DNA of 64,000 bases from Photorhabdus laumondii subsp. laumondii (GCF_003343245.1 NZ_CP024901.1:2604001-2668000); one strand, 5' to 3'. Shown: positions 35,950 through 45,315, numbered from the stretch's first letter. The notes: generated by a model not told the origin, from the letters alone. Numbers and translations: made by a program.

Positions 35950-36870
35950 ATGAACAAGAGAAAAGTTAATTGGCATGGTGTTTTTCCAGCAGTGACAACA
36001 CAATTTAACTCCGATTTTTCCATTAATTTGGATGCCACACAGAAGGTAATGACCAACCTGATTAAAGATGGGGTTTCCGGTTTAGTCGTCAATGGTTCTG
36101 TGGGGGAAAATACATCTCTGTCTATGAAAGAGAAGCGTACTATCGTTGAACTCGCATTAGATGTTGCTGGTGGAAAAGTTCCCGTTCTTTCGGGTATCGC
36201 AGAATTGACAACCGATAATGCGTGCAAAATGGTCTCTGAATGCCGTCAGGCAGGGGCTAATGGAGTGATGATCATGCCGCCACTGGTTTATACGCCAACA
36301 CCGAAAGAAAACCGAGCGTATTTCCGTACAATAGCGGCCTCTACCGATTTACCCGTCATGCTATATAACAACCCTCTGCTGTATAAAAATGATATTACGC
36401 CGAAAATTCTGACCTCTCTGGCCGATTGCGAAAATATCGTGGCATTTAAAGATTCATCAGGCAATACCCGTCCTTTTAGTGATATTCCCAATGAAGCGGG
36501 TGATCGCTTCATTCTTTTTGCTGGTTTGGATGACGTCGTTTTAGAGTCAGTCGCAGTGGGCGCGGAAGGTTGGATTTCAGGTATGTCGAATGCTTTTCCA
36601 CGGGAAGGGGAGACTTTATTCCGTCTGGCTAAACAGAAACGTTATGAAGAAGCTCGGGAATTATATCGCTGGTTTATGCCTCTGTTGCATTTGGATTTCC
36701 GTCCTGATTTGGTGCAATGCATCAAGTTGTGTGAAGAGATGGTTGGCCGTGGGAGTGCCATTACCCGTCCACCGCGTCTACCTCTCGAAAGGGAAACATT
36801 GGCTGAAGTTCGCGCCATTGTAGAACAAGCCCTTGCTAATCGTCCTTCACTGCCTGATGTCGGTCTCTGA
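35950..36870 (+). CDS. DapA-family pyrroline-4-hydroxy-2-carboxylate deaminase
   Basis: A class I aldolase-fold enzyme. The Schiff-base Lys167 is in IVAFKDSSGN and the partner Tyr139 in VMLYNNP. NGSVGENTSLS carries the usual substrate loop. In hydroxyproline pathways this family member hydrolyses and deaminates pyrroline-4-hydroxy-2-carboxylate to 2-oxoglutarate semialdehyde and ammonia. The next gene encodes the dehydrogenase for that semialdehyde, which supports the assignment over dihydrodipicolinate synthase. AAAGGATAGAGCG precedes the ATG. Confidence 0.86.
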   Translation: MNKRKVNWHGVFPAVTTQFNSDFSINLDATQKVMTNLIKDGVSGLVVNGSVGENTSLSMKEKRTIVELALDVAGGKVPVLSGIAELTTDNACKMVSECRQAGANGVMIMPPLVYTPTPKENRAYFRTIAASTDLPVMLYNNPLLYKNDITPKILTSLADCENIVAFKDSSGNTRPFSDIPNEAGDRFILFAGLDDVVLESVAVGAEGWISGMSNAFPREGETLFRLAKQKRYEEARELYRWFMPLLHLDFRPDLVQCIKLCEEMVGRGSAITRPPRLPLERETLAEVRAIVEQALANRPSLPDVGL

Positions 36871-36911
36871 ATGGAGCGGTAACTGTTTTTGATATCCTTG
36901 GAGGAAGCGCT

Positions 36912-38495
36912 ATGTTGGTAACACATTCAGGTAGGCAGTTTATTGGTGGTCGCAGGCAAGCAGAGGGGGAACGCTGTTTGCACAGTCGGCGGGCGGTGGA
37001 TAACGCACCAACGGGTTATGCGTTTTATCAAGCTACACGACATGAGGTCGATCTCGCCGCCCAAGCCGCCGCCGATGCATTTACCCGTTATAGCCAGACA
37101 TCGTTAGAAGAACGTGCCGTTTTTTTAGATAAAATTGCCGATGAAATTGATGCTCTTGGTGATGACTTCATTGCCCTTGTATCAGAAGAAACGGCGCTAC
37201 CACCAGCCAGAATTCAAGGTGAACGGTCGAGAACCAGCGGGCAAATGAGGCTGTTTGCCACGCTGTTACGCCGTGGTGATATGCATGCTGCCCGCATTGA
37301 TACTGCGCAACCTGCAAGAAAACCCCTCCCTAGAGTTGATATTCGCCAATGCCATATTCCTCTAGGCCCTATTGCGGTTTTCGGTGCCAGTAATTTCCCG
37401 TTGGCTTTTTCTACTGCTGGTGGTGACACGGCGTCAGCGTTAGCGGCGGGCTGCTCTGTTGTTTTCAAAGCACATAGTGGCCATATGGCTACTGCCGAAA
37501 TCATCGCAGAAGCCATTGGACGCGCTATTATCGCCGCACAAATGCCCGCGGGTGTATTCAATATGATTTATGGCAATAGCGTGGGGGCCGATCTAGTCAA
37601 ACACCCCATTATTCAGGCCGTTGGTTTTACCGGTTCACTTGCTGGTGGACGTGCACTGTTCGATATGGCGATGCAGCGACCACAACCTATTCCGGTTTTT
37701 GCTGAAATGTCGAGTATCAACCCGGTCATTGTGCTGCCAAACGCCTTAGCACAGCGGGGGAAACCGATCGCCCAAGAACTGGCAAATTCATTCACATTAG
37801 GTAGCGGTCAGTTTTGTACCAAGCCAGGAATAATCTTGGGTATTCGTTCACCAGAGTTTGATCAATTTATTACTCAATTAACGCGGGAAATCACGCTTCG
37901 CCCGGCGCAGTCAATGCTGAACCAAGGCACATTACTTAACTACCAAAAAGGTATTCATCAACTGGATGATGAACCCTTAATGACACGGTTAGCCATTGGC
38001 GAACATCATGAAAATCAGGCAAGTGCAATGTTGTATCGTGCAGATATTGCTTTATTGTTGAATAAAAATGCTCTGTTACAAGAGGAGGTTTTTGGCCCTG
38101 TTGCTATTGTGGTTGAAGCCGAAAGCCAATATCAGCTTTTACGCGCAATTGACTGTTTGCAGGGGCAGCTTACCGCTACCTTAATTGGTGAGCACGATGA
38201 ATTAGCGAATGCACATGAGCTCAGTCGACGATTACAAAACATTGCGGGCAGGGTGGTTGTTAATGGCTACCCGACAGGCGTTGAAGTCTGTGATGCCGTG
38301 GTTCATGGCGGGCCTTACCCGGCAACTTCCGATGTGAGAGGGACTTCAGTTGGTACACTGGCCATCTGGCGTTTTCTGCGCCCAGTCTGCTTCCAAAACT
38401 ATCCTAAATCCTTACTTCCACTCGCACTGCAAGACCATAATCCGTTAAATATTTCTCGATTAATCAATGGGGTGATGAGCCGGGAAGTGTTGTAA
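36912..38495 (+). CDS. 2-oxoglutarate semialdehyde (2,5-dioxovalerate) dehydrogenase
   Basis: An aldehyde dehydrogenase of 527 residues, the length of the type III KGSADH branch. The general base Glu is in FAEMSSINPV, the nucleophile Cys in GSGQFCTKPG, and FTGSLAGGRAL binds NAD(P). It turns 2-oxoglutarate semialdehyde into 2-oxoglutarate, ending the hydroxyproline route in the TCA cycle. A strong GGAGG precedes the start, and it lies 41 bases after the deaminase. Confidence 0.88.
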   Translation: MLVTHSGRQFIGGRRQAEGERCLHSRRAVDNAPTGYAFYQATRHEVDLAAQAAADAFTRYSQTSLEERAVFLDKIADEIDALGDDFIALVSEETALPPARIQGERSRTSGQMRLFATLLRRGDMHAARIDTAQPARKPLPRVDIRQCHIPLGPIAVFGASNFPLAFSTAGGDTASALAAGCSVVFKAHSGHMATAEIIAEAIGRAIIAAQMPAGVFNMIYGNSVGADLVKHPIIQAVGFTGSLAGGRALFDMAMQRPQPIPVFAEMSSINPVIVLPNALAQRGKPIAQELANSFTLGSGQFCTKPGIILGIRSPEFDQFITQLTREITLRPAQSMLNQGTLLNYQKGIHQLDDEPLMTRLAIGEHHENQASAMLYRADIALLLNKNALLQEEVFGPVAIVVEAESQYQLLRAIDCLQGQLTATLIGEHDELANAHELSRRLQNIAGRVVVNGYPTGVEVCDAVVHGGPYPATSDVRGTSVGTLAIWRFLRPVCFQNYPKSLLPLALQDHNPLNISRLINGVMSREVL

Positions 38496-38555
38496 AACGC
38501 GCAGTTACCCGACTTTGACGTATATCAAATAAGAAACAGAAAAGGGCGAATAATT

Positions 38556-40157
38556 ATGGCGCTATACAAAGCCTCTTCACGGCCAAAATCCGATTCAGGG
38601 CAGGGTAAATTTAAGAAACAGTTAACACTCACGGATTTAACCTTCATCGGATTAGGGGCTATTTTTGGTTCTGGCTGGTTATTTGCAGCCAGTCATGTGT
38701 CTGTTATTGCAGGGCCTGCCGGGATTTTTTCCTGGCTGATTGGTGGTATCGCCGTGCTGTTACTCGGCATTGTTTATTGCGAACTGGGTGCGGCACTGCC
38801 GAAATCAGGTGGCATTATCCGTTATCCGGTGTTTTCTCATGGCGAACTCATGGGATATTTAATGGGTTCCATCACCTTAATCGCATTTTCCAGCCTAATA
38901 GCCATCGAAGTCGTCGCTGCTCGACAATATGCGGCGGCGTGGTTCCCCTTTCTCAGTCAGCCGGGTTCGGGTGATCCGACTCTGACAGGCTGGCTGGTTC
39001 AATTTATCTTATTAGCATTTTTCTTTTACCTTAATTACAACAGCGTGAAAACCTTTGCAAAATCCAACAATATTATTAGTATTTTCAAGTTTATCGTTCC
39101 GCTGCTCGTCATTATTATCCTATTTAATTATTTCAATCCGAGTAATCTGCAAGTTCACGGATTTTCTCCTTTTGGGATATCGGGTATTGAAGCTGCGGTT
39201 TCAACCGGAGGCATTATTTTTGCCTATCTTGGCCTAACGCCCATTATTTCCGTCGCTGGTGAAGTGGAAAAACCCCAAAAAACAATTCCTATTGCCCTCA
39301 TTCTCTCTATTTCACTGTCTACGGTTATTTATGTTTTATTACAGTTAGCGTTCCTTGGTGGGATACCCTCTGATCTACTTTTTAGTGGCTGGAATAACAT
39401 TGGGCAATATTTTTCATTGCCGTTTCGTGATATAGCCTTAATCCTCGGTGTGGGGTGGCTCGCTTTTTTGGTGGTATGTGATGCGGTGATCTCTCCAAGT
39501 GGTACCGGGAATATTTATATGAATGCCACTCCCCGTGTAGTTTATGGTTGGGCAAAAAGTGGGACGTTATTTAATGTGTTTACCCATGTTGATGAAAAAT
39601 CGGGGATACCACGTCCTGCACTTTGGTTGACATTTATTCTTTCTGTTTTTTGGACATTACCTTTTCCTTCATGGGAAAAACTCATCAGTGTTGTTTCTGC
39701 GGCGTTAATTCTGAGCTACGCATTAGCGCCAGTAACTGCTTCTGCCTTACGTCGTAATGCCAAGGAGATAAAACGTCCTTTTTATGTTAAATGGTTTGCG
39801 ATCATTGGTCCGCTTTCCTTTATTATTTCCGCCTTCATTGTTTACTGGTCTGGTTGGAAAACCGTTTCTTGGCTACTTGGATTACAGATTATCTTGTTTT
39901 TTATCTACTTGTTATTTAAAAATAAAGTTCCGATAGGCAAAGTGAGTTTGCGTCAACAGATAACCTCTGCTTTATGGTTGATTAGTTTTTACAGTGCCAT
40001 GATCATTTTGTCCTATTTAGGCACATTTGGCGGTAAGGGAATTATTCCCGCGCCTTGGGATATTGTGGCAGTGGCAGTGATCTCTTTAATTGCCTTCTAT
40101 TGGGGAACTTTTAGCGCTTTACCCAATGCTATTTTACCAACGGAGGATGAGGATTAG
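38556..40157 (+). CDS. APC-family amino acid permease
   Basis: A 533-residue membrane protein with 12-14 predicted helices. The first helix carries GLGAIFGSGWLFAASHV, the APC signature with the unwound GSG loop. It is the last gene of the deaminase-dehydrogenase series on the plus strand, so uptake of hydroxyproline or a peptide-derived amino acid is the likely job. The family mostly imports amino acids with H+; the substrate is inferred only from context. Confidence 0.83.
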   Translation: MALYKASSRPKSDSGQGKFKKQLTLTDLTFIGLGAIFGSGWLFAASHVSVIAGPAGIFSWLIGGIAVLLLGIVYCELGAALPKSGGIIRYPVFSHGELMGYLMGSITLIAFSSLIAIEVVAARQYAAAWFPFLSQPGSGDPTLTGWLVQFILLAFFFYLNYNSVKTFAKSNNIISIFKFIVPLLVIIILFNYFNPSNLQVHGFSPFGISGIEAAVSTGGIIFAYLGLTPIISVAGEVEKPQKTIPIALILSISLSTVIYVLLQLAFLGGIPSDLLFSGWNNIGQYFSLPFRDIALILGVGWLAFLVVCDAVISPSGTGNIYMNATPRVVYGWAKSGTLFNVFTHVDEKSGIPRPALWLTFILSVFWTLPFPSWEKLISVVSAALILSYALAPVTASALRRNAKEIKRPFYVKWFAIIGPLSFIISAFIVYWSGWKTVSWLLGLQIILFFIYLLFKNKVPIGKVSLRQQITSALWLISFYSAMIILSYLGTFGGKGIIPAPWDIVAVAVISLIAFYWGTFSALPNAILPTEDED

Positions 40158-40251
40158 TCGTGTTGTCTGATTAACTATACAGGGCGGGAGATTAACTGAA
40201 CATCCTTGTCCACATTGACGCCGGATAAATTTAAATAAAGCCCATCATAAA

Positions 40252-40833
40252 TCAAGCATCTTCTGCAATGCTTGCTGCTTCGGGAACTTCAATTAATTTT
40301 CCTGACTTCACATCAAATATGTACCCATATATGGAGATATTTGCGGGGACAAGAGGGTGGGTACGAATACGATGAATATCTTCAACTACGCTATCAACTT
40401 GATTGTTAATAGTAAGCCATTTGATATATTTTCCTTCAGATGATCCTGTACCGTTGCCGACATCTTTAAATCCTTCATCCGTCATTATCGCGCTTTCCAG
40501 GCTGCTTTCCAGTAGATCGCCCATGATATTGTCTGTAAAAAGTTCCATCCCACAATTAGTATGGTGAATGACAAACCACTCTTTTGTGCCAAAAAGTTTA
40601 TAGGAAATAATAAGTGAGCGAATGGCATCATCACTGGCTCTTCCGCCTGCATTCCGAATAATATGAGCGTCACCTTCAGATAAACCTGCAAATTTTGCTG
40701 GATCTAACCTAGCATCCATACAAGTCAATATGGCAAATCGCCTGACAGCAGGTAAACCAAGGTTTTTTTTATCACCAAAAGTTGCTGCATATGCAATATT
40801 AGCGTCACTTATTTCTCTGATAACATTGCTCAT
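40252..40833 (-). CDS. Beta-carbonic anhydrase-like protein
   Basis: The zinc motifs are clear: [11 protein letters not shown] (Cys-x-Asp-x-Arg) and VIHHTNCGM (His-x2-Cys). The 193-residue size, and the loops [16 protein letters not shown], agree with the small bacterial/mycobacterial beta-class. The ATG at 40833 has GGGAGG a few bases upstream; the first in-frame ATG lies inside that site. It interconverts CO2 and bicarbonate in the cytoplasm. It is convergent with the permease, with no obvious partner. Confidence 0.88.
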   Translation of the reverse strand: MSNVIREISDANIAYAATFGDKKNLGLPAVRRFAILTCMDARLDPAKFAGLSEGDAHIIRNAGGRASDDAIRSLIISYKLFGTKEWFVIHHTNCGMELFTDNIMGDLLESSLESAIMTDEGFKDVGNGTGSSEGKYIKWLTINNQVDSVVEDIHRIRTHPLVPANISIYGYIFDVKSGKLIEVPEAASIAEDA

Positions 40834-40941
40834 CCTTCCTCCCTTCATATTTTCTGGTTTAATAAATTGTTATATAAAATAAAAGCATGGAACAAGAAGC
40901 TAACTTTTTAATAAAGCTAGGATATCCATCTAGATAAATGA

Positions 40942-41070
40942 ATATACCCGTTATCTTTCAAGTTGCTTCTTTGTTGGCTGCACTCTCTCACCCCGGTCAC
41001 ATCGTTATCTATGCTCCCGGGGATTCGCTCACTTGCCGCCGCGATGCATCTTGAAATCCATTGGGTATAT
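40942..41070 (+). repeat. ERIC-type intergenic repeat, copy 7
   Basis: Full-length copy with TTGCTTCTTTG and CTCTCTCACC variants; it lies between the carbonic anhydrase and cupin genes. Confidence 0.9.
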
Positions 41071-41303
41071 GAGGCTGAAAATACAGATATATAAAAAAAA
41101 TTTATGAAAAATATATACTCGTATCCTTTGTGCCGGTCAAGTAAATCCTAAGTATTTCAACAGACATTGTGATGTAATGATGTTTTCGGAGTTTTCAGGG
41201 GAGAAAGTTGTATCTTAAAAAGTTCTAAAGTAATCATGGTGCGCATGGTATGGTTCTCCACAGGGCATCTACCCAATTTATGCACTATGCACAAGGATTC
41301 CAT

Positions 41304-41744
41304 ATGCGGCTATCTATTCGAACTTTATCAGCCTTTACATCTTTTGCTTTCCTCATTGCGCCGTTTTTCACTCAAGCCCATAGCGGCAATACTGCTGGTA
41401 TTAACGTTGAAAAATTGCTTGAGACTGAAAAGTCTTGGGATGGCGTGTCTTATCAGGAATACCCTAAAGGCACTCCTCAGCTTTCAGTTCTCAAAATTAC
41501 TATTGCTCCAAATACCAGTCTTGCCTGGCATGAGCACCCGATACCTAATGCAGCTTACGTGTTGAGCGGGGTGTTAACGGCAGAGAAAAAATCCAGTGGT
41601 GAAAAACGTCTTATGAAGGCGGGAGAGGTGTTATCCGAGATGGTTGACAGCACTCATCGCGGTTACACAGGCAAAGAGGGCGCTACTCTCGTGGTCTTCT
41701 ACGCGGGGCAAAAAGATATCCCTCTTTCTAAACCCGTTGAGTAA
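41304..41744 (+). CDS. Exported single-domain cupin protein
   Basis: A signal peptide (RTLSAFTSFAFLIAPFFTQA) precedes a cupin fold. Metal motif 1 reads LAWHEHPIPNAAYVLSG, giving two His. The second motif is weak (DSTHRGYTG). I start at the ATG at 41304 because upstream codons would bury the signal peptide; no strong ribosome site is seen. Small exported cupins of this kind are common near stress genes, and their substrates are generally unknown. Confidence 0.72.
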   Translation: MRLSIRTLSAFTSFAFLIAPFFTQAHSGNTAGINVEKLLETEKSWDGVSYQEYPKGTPQLSVLKITIAPNTSLAWHEHPIPNAAYVLSGVLTAEKKSSGEKRLMKAGEVLSEMVDSTHRGYTGKEGATLVVFYAGQKDIPLSKPVE

Positions 41745-41831
41745 AAATCATTCAAGTACGAAGACGAAAAAACGTGTCAGCGTTGGGATTAACATAGTCC
41801 GCTGGCGATCATTATTATGCCTTGTTATAAT

Positions 41832-41850
41832 TGTATTACTCAGTAATACA
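41832..41850. promoter_or_regulatory. Operator-like palindrome before parD
   Basis: TGTATTAC-TCA-GTAATACA, an 8-bp perfect inverted repeat directly after a TATAAT -10 box (41826-41831) and 15 bases before the ParD start. It is the expected autoregulation site. Confidence 0.65.
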
Positions 41851-41865
41851 TGAAGAGACGAATTT

Positions 41866-42108
41866 ATGGCACGAGTAACTAGTGTAACCCTTGGTGAGCA
41901 CTTCAACGGATTCGTTGGTGATATGATCCAATCTGGTCGTTATGGCAACACATCCGAAGTTGTCCGCGATGCTTTGCGCCTGATGGAGGCTCGCGAGCAG
42001 CGTATTCAGAATGTTCGTGAAATGGTGCTAGCTGGCCTGAATTCTCCTGTCAGCAAAAACAGCATGGATGATATTTTTGTAATGGCAGCGAAGGATTTAA
42101 ATGTATAA
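41866..42108 (+). CDS. parD: ParD-type antitoxin
   Basis: An 80-residue ribbon-helix-helix protein: the strand MARVTSVTLGEHF and the helix pair YGNTSEVVRDALRLMEAREQ are standard ParD. The C-terminal part wraps the toxin. It overlaps the toxin gene by 8 bases and sits behind a palindromic operator, as usual for autoregulated type II pairs. Confidence 0.9.
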   Translation: MARVTSVTLGEHFNGFVGDMIQSGRYGNTSEVVRDALRLMEAREQRIQNVREMVLAGLNSPVSKNSMDDIFVMAAKDLNV

Positions 42109-42394
42109 GTTTTCCGAATTGGCTGATGACGACATATTTCATATTGCCCGTTATACGATACAGCAATTTGGTCAAAACCAGGCGAAGCGTTATCACGATG
42201 AACTGAAAAGAACTTTCGAGTTACTAGCCATATCTCCCTGGATTGGTAGGGAATGTGATTGGATATGCGCAGGAATGCGCCGCTTCGAGTTCAAGAAGCA
42301 TTCCATCTATTACATGTTGCAGGATGACGACATCTTCATTTCACGCGTCATTCACCAGTCGATGGACGTTGATATACTCGACTTTCCAGAATAA
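42101..42394 (+). CDS. parE: ParE-type toxin
   Basis: A 97-residue RelE/ParE-fold protein (LADDDIFHIARYTIQQFG, MRRFEFKKHSIYYML, ISRVIHQSMDVD). ParE toxins poison DNA gyrase. It is co-transcribed with the antitoxin through an overlapping start, and both frames look intact. Confidence 0.9.
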   Translation: MYKFSELADDDIFHIARYTIQQFGQNQAKRYHDELKRTFELLAISPWIGRECDWICAGMRRFEFKKHSIYYMLQDDDIFISRVIHQSMDVDILDFPE

Positions 42395-42450
42395 GTTACG
42401 GTGATTGTTATTAAAATACTTAAACAAGCAGGACTGAAATAACTTAATTA

Positions 42451-42470
42451 AGCGGTCGAAAGGCCGCTCT
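42451..42470 (+). terminator. Hairpin downstream of parE
   Basis: AGCGGTC-GAAA-GGCCGCT, a 7-bp stem with a tetraloop followed by CTTTAATC. It lies between the ParE stop and the HicB-like start and may end the ParDE transcript. Confidence 0.5.
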
Positions 42471-42493
42471 TTAATCAAAGAGAAGGTGTAAGC

Positions 42494-42784
42494 ATGAGAT
42501 ATCCTATTTATTTACATCAGGCTGACGACGGATCGTTTTCCGGTTTTGTGCCAGACGTGATCGGATGTTACTTTGCTGGCGATACTATTGACGACGCTAT
42601 TAGCGGTGCTCAAAACGCATTGGATACTTATTTTGAATACATGAGCGAAAAGGGTGAGGCTCCAGCGCAAGCGGGAACTGTTGCTGACCATCTAAGCAAT
42701 GAAGATTGTACCGGCGGCAGTTGGGCTTATGTTGATATGGATTTAACTAAAAGCGGGTTTTTTCTTTTAAGTATACCAAAGTGA
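42494..42784 (+). pseudogene. hicB: HicB-like antitoxin, C-terminally truncated
   Basis: The first ~80 residues follow HicB (MRYPIYLHQADDGSFSGF, VIGCYFAGDTIDDAI, GGSWAYVDMDL). The DNA-binding ribbon-helix-helix that normally follows (30-50 residues) is replaced by SGFFLLSIPK and a stop. No hicA lies upstream. GAGAAGGTG precedes the ATG. It is probably non-functional as a repressor. Confidence 0.75.
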
Positions 42785-42912
42785 CATGACTATATTGGTG
42801 CTACAATCATAGTACGCATAATGTATATTATGTTAAATAACCTTAGACGATGAACAACTTCGCATAGAACTAGGTGATTTTTGATACCCCTCTCTTTCTA
42901 AGGAGATAACTA

Positions 42913-43900
42913 ACCCGAATTCTGCTTAAGCCGTCATTAAAATATCTTTCTCTGAGTAGAAAATTTTCAGTGATGGCTTTTTCAATTTAAGGCTGTAAGC
43001 AATCAATCCACCTAAAACACACAACAGAAAGCCTTTTATACTTCGGTGGCGCGAGTGCTCAATTTGAGAAATGGTCTTTAATTGCCCGTTAATCGTTTCG
43101 ATGATAAATCTCTTTTTTAACATTAAGTTATTCCACTCAGACAGCGCTTGTGCTTTCATATTACGGCGTTTCTTCGTGATGAAAGTCACACCGATTTTGG
43201 CTAAATCATCGGCCAGTTCCTGACTGAGATAACCTTTATCACCGTAAAGATAACCCGTTAACGATTTTGATAATTCGCGTACAGGCTCTCGATCATTCAC
43301 ATTACCGGGAGTCACTTTTAGCGCGAGAATTTCGCCCTGATGGTTAACAACCAAGTGTAATTTGAAGCCGTAAAACCAGCCCATTGATGTTTTTCCGCGC
43401 TGGGCTATTCCCTTAAAAACCTTATGACGCGGGATACGGATGTTATGACAGACGCACAAACTCGTGGAATCAATAAAAGCAATCTTGGTCGGTTTTCCTT
43501 TTAATTGAGTCAGATAACTACATAGTGGGACCAAAACGGAAGGGGCAACACTGACAAAACGGGTATAACTGAGCAGGGTGGGGAAATCTTTGTGGTGATA
43601 TTTCCAAATATGTTCCAGATAAAAATGTTTAAAATCACGGTAATGCGCCATATGAAAAAGGATCAAAATAGTCATGATTTCACTGGGGTGCATATGGCCT
43701 TGCCGATGACGCTGGCGGTACCCTTTTTCGAAACAAAATAATTCCCATTGAGGAATGAAGAAGCGGCAAAAATCATCGACATCGCAGAAAATTTCAACTA
43801 ACTTGTTCATAGCCTGTTCCTCCCCGGAGCTGTTTCGGCGTGCACCAAAACATTGCTCCTGGAACAGGCTTCATGTCAATTTCTTATCCAGAATTCGGGT
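42913..43900 (-). mobile_element. IS982-family insertion sequence, complete
   Basis: 988 bp with terminal inverted repeats beginning ACCCGAATTCTG at the left end and its complement CAGAATTCGGGT at the right end. The 6-bp target TAACTA is present on both sides (42907-42912 and 43901-43906). It encodes one intact transposase. The right target copy includes the A of the Phd start codon. Confidence 0.88.
42926..43810 (-). CDS. IS982-family transposase
   Basis: A 294-residue DDE transposase (FIDSTSLCVCHN, then LYGDKGYLSQELAD, and the region ending KKRFIIETINGQLK with the Glu). These phrases match IS982-family proteins, which resemble ISEc or IS1187-type elements. The frame is intact and both element ends are present, so it may be active. 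The start is an ATG a little inside the right end. Confidence 0.88.
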   Translation of the reverse strand: MNKLVEIFCDVDDFCRFFIPQWELFCFEKGYRQRHRQGHMHPSEIMTILILFHMAHYRDFKHFYLEHIWKYHHKDFPTLLSYTRFVSVAPSVLVPLCSYLTQLKGKPTKIAFIDSTSLCVCHNIRIPRHKVFKGIAQRGKTSMGWFYGFKLHLVVNHQGEILALKVTPGNVNDREPVRELSKSLTGYLYGDKGYLSQELADDLAKIGVTFITKKRRNMKAQALSEWNNLMLKKRFIIETINGQLKTISQIEHSRHRSIKGFLLCVLGGLIAYSLKLKKPSLKIFYSEKDILMTA

Positions 43901-43905
43901 TAACT

Positions 43906-44126
43906 ATGCAAACCTATACCTCAATCAGGCCAGAGCCAATATTTCTGTGGTGCTGGATATTGCAGTCAATGGTGAGCCCGTTGAAATCACCCGTCGGGAC
44001 GGCAGCGTTGCCGTAGTGATCAGTAAAGCGGAATTCGAGGTGTATCAGAATGCAAAACTGGATGCCGAATTTGATGCTATGATGCAACGTCATGGCCACA
44101 CAGTAGCAGCGTTGACTGACCGATGA
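43906..44126 (+). pseudogene. phd: Phd/YefM-type antitoxin, broken
   Basis: The frame resumes after IS982 as ATG at 43906 reading MQTYTS, but a single-base deletion near 43925 shifts it; the remainder (NISVVLDIAVNGEPVEITRRDG) is in the next frame up to the TGA. The target duplication touches the start codon, so the promoter is also cut off. The partner doc start overlaps its stop (ATGA). Confidence 0.8.
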
Positions 44127-44203
44127 TTTGGGTGAGTGCTCAAGAAGTTATTGCTTTCCACGATCGCATACTGCGACGTTTTCCCGGCGTTGCCGGGATA
44201 GCC
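44123..44203 (+). pseudogene. doc: Doc/Fic-type toxin N-terminal remnant
   Basis: About 27 residues survive (MIWVSAQEVIAFHDRILRR, FPGVAG), which is the start of Doc toxins. The downstream Fic motif (HxFxxGNKR) is absent, so the toxin is dead. Its start overlaps the Phd stop in the usual way. Confidence 0.7.
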
Positions 44204-44859
44204 TTCCTCCTACCTAATATGTTGTTACCCTCCTCTCCTACTTTTCTGGATGAACACACTGGTATTTTTTTGAGGCTCATGTTTGGTTATGTTTGACGAT
44301 TAACCTTTAAATTAAATTCACTTTTTACATGAAAATATAAAAAATGAATTTATTATGAAAAATAAAAATGATATTTTTGGAGAATCATGAATGTTTTTAT
44401 TTGGTAGTCATATAATTACGATAAAAGTACTTATTCAGGAATATTATAATTAATAGATATAGCATTTGAAGGCAATAATTATAAAAAGAATTTTTTACCA
44501 TGATTATTCTGAAAAAATAATGAGTAAAAATGTTTGATGTTAATCACATTAATATCATCCAGAGTCAGGGTGGTTGACATTATTACTAGAAAATTCATTC
44601 TGCGTGAGTGAGTGAAATATAAACGATCTCAATTATCAGCGCCGACTTGCCCTTATTTAAAACACCACCAGATTGTTACCTTTCTAGATTAAATATGTGA
44701 GATAAATCATAAATTCCAGAGAGGTTTAAATATACTGACATTAAAGATAGTTTCATGAAAAACTATAGGAAAATAAATTGTCATTATATATTAGATTTGC
44801 CATTTTTGATTTCTGCTACTATTATGGTAAATGGAATTTAGGTTTCCAACCTAATCCCA
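44204..44859. other. 650-base AT-rich stretch, no gene seen
   Basis: From the Doc remnant to the first LCI-like control region. A short open frame after the Doc remnant has no family resemblance. No repeat or hairpin is striking. Confidence 0.4.
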
Positions 44860-45043
44860 CCTAGGATGCAAAATATAAGCAGTTTTTGAATTTTAAAATT
44901 GTAACATCATCAATGTGGTGATTTAGATTTTGTATGCATTGTCACATATGATTTTGGTAAATAATACGTTTAAATATGTAAATTCTGAAACTATTTAAGG
45001 AGAGTTTTATGTTCAAGAAATTATTAACAGTTGGGGCATTAGC
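44860..45043 (+). repeat. Duplicated control region, copy 1 (LCI-like gene 1)
   Basis: From CCTAGGATGCAAAATATAAG through the start codon to ~35 bases into the gene, this block is nearly identical to 45377-45559. It contains a hairpin (ATCATC...GGTGAT) that is kept by a wobble pair in this copy, plus a common AAGGAGAG ribosome site. Confidence 0.8.
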
Positions 45044-45305
45044 AACAGTATTAATTGGAGGGATTGGGACTGCATCGGCAGCGAGTTGTCCGGGACAGGA
45101 CGTAAGCGTAGCAGGCGCAGATAGCTCGGGCTTGAAGTATTCTAGAATTGTTGTTAATCCTTATGACAATTTTGCTAATGTATTTACTCGGTATGAGTCT
45201 GATGTTGGTAAAACGATTAAATGGTATTTTAAAGGGCGTTATGGAGCTTGTGATTATAACGGAAGTACTGCTTACGCCGCTTACTATGAAGGTAGAGAAG
45301 TTTAA
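45009..45305 (+). CDS. Small secreted LCI-like antimicrobial-peptide candidate 1
   Basis: A 98-residue preprotein. The signal peptide (KKLLTVGALATVLIGGIGTASA) leaves ~73 residues with two cysteines (SCPGQD, GACDYNG). The pattern NFANVF, KTIKWYFKG, YNGSTAYAAYYEG resembles the LCI bacteriocin fold (N-FA-F...W-FK...Y...YE). AAGGAGAG gives strong translation. The neighbouring gene is a paralogue with the same control region, and both have terminators. Family assignment is by eye and moderate. Confidence 0.65.
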   Translation: MFKKLLTVGALATVLIGGIGTASAASCPGQDVSVAGADSSGLKYSRIVVNPYDNFANVFTRYESDVGKTIKWYFKGRYGACDYNGSTAYAAYYEGREV

Positions 45306-45315
45306 AATTATACCG

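Noticed and set aside
43755..44126. 123-residue frame across the IS982 end and the Phd remnant
   Set aside because: The first half is IS982 end sequence in a non-transposase frame; only the last ~75 residues are antitoxin. Treated as a chance fusion and noted in a finding, not listed as a gene.
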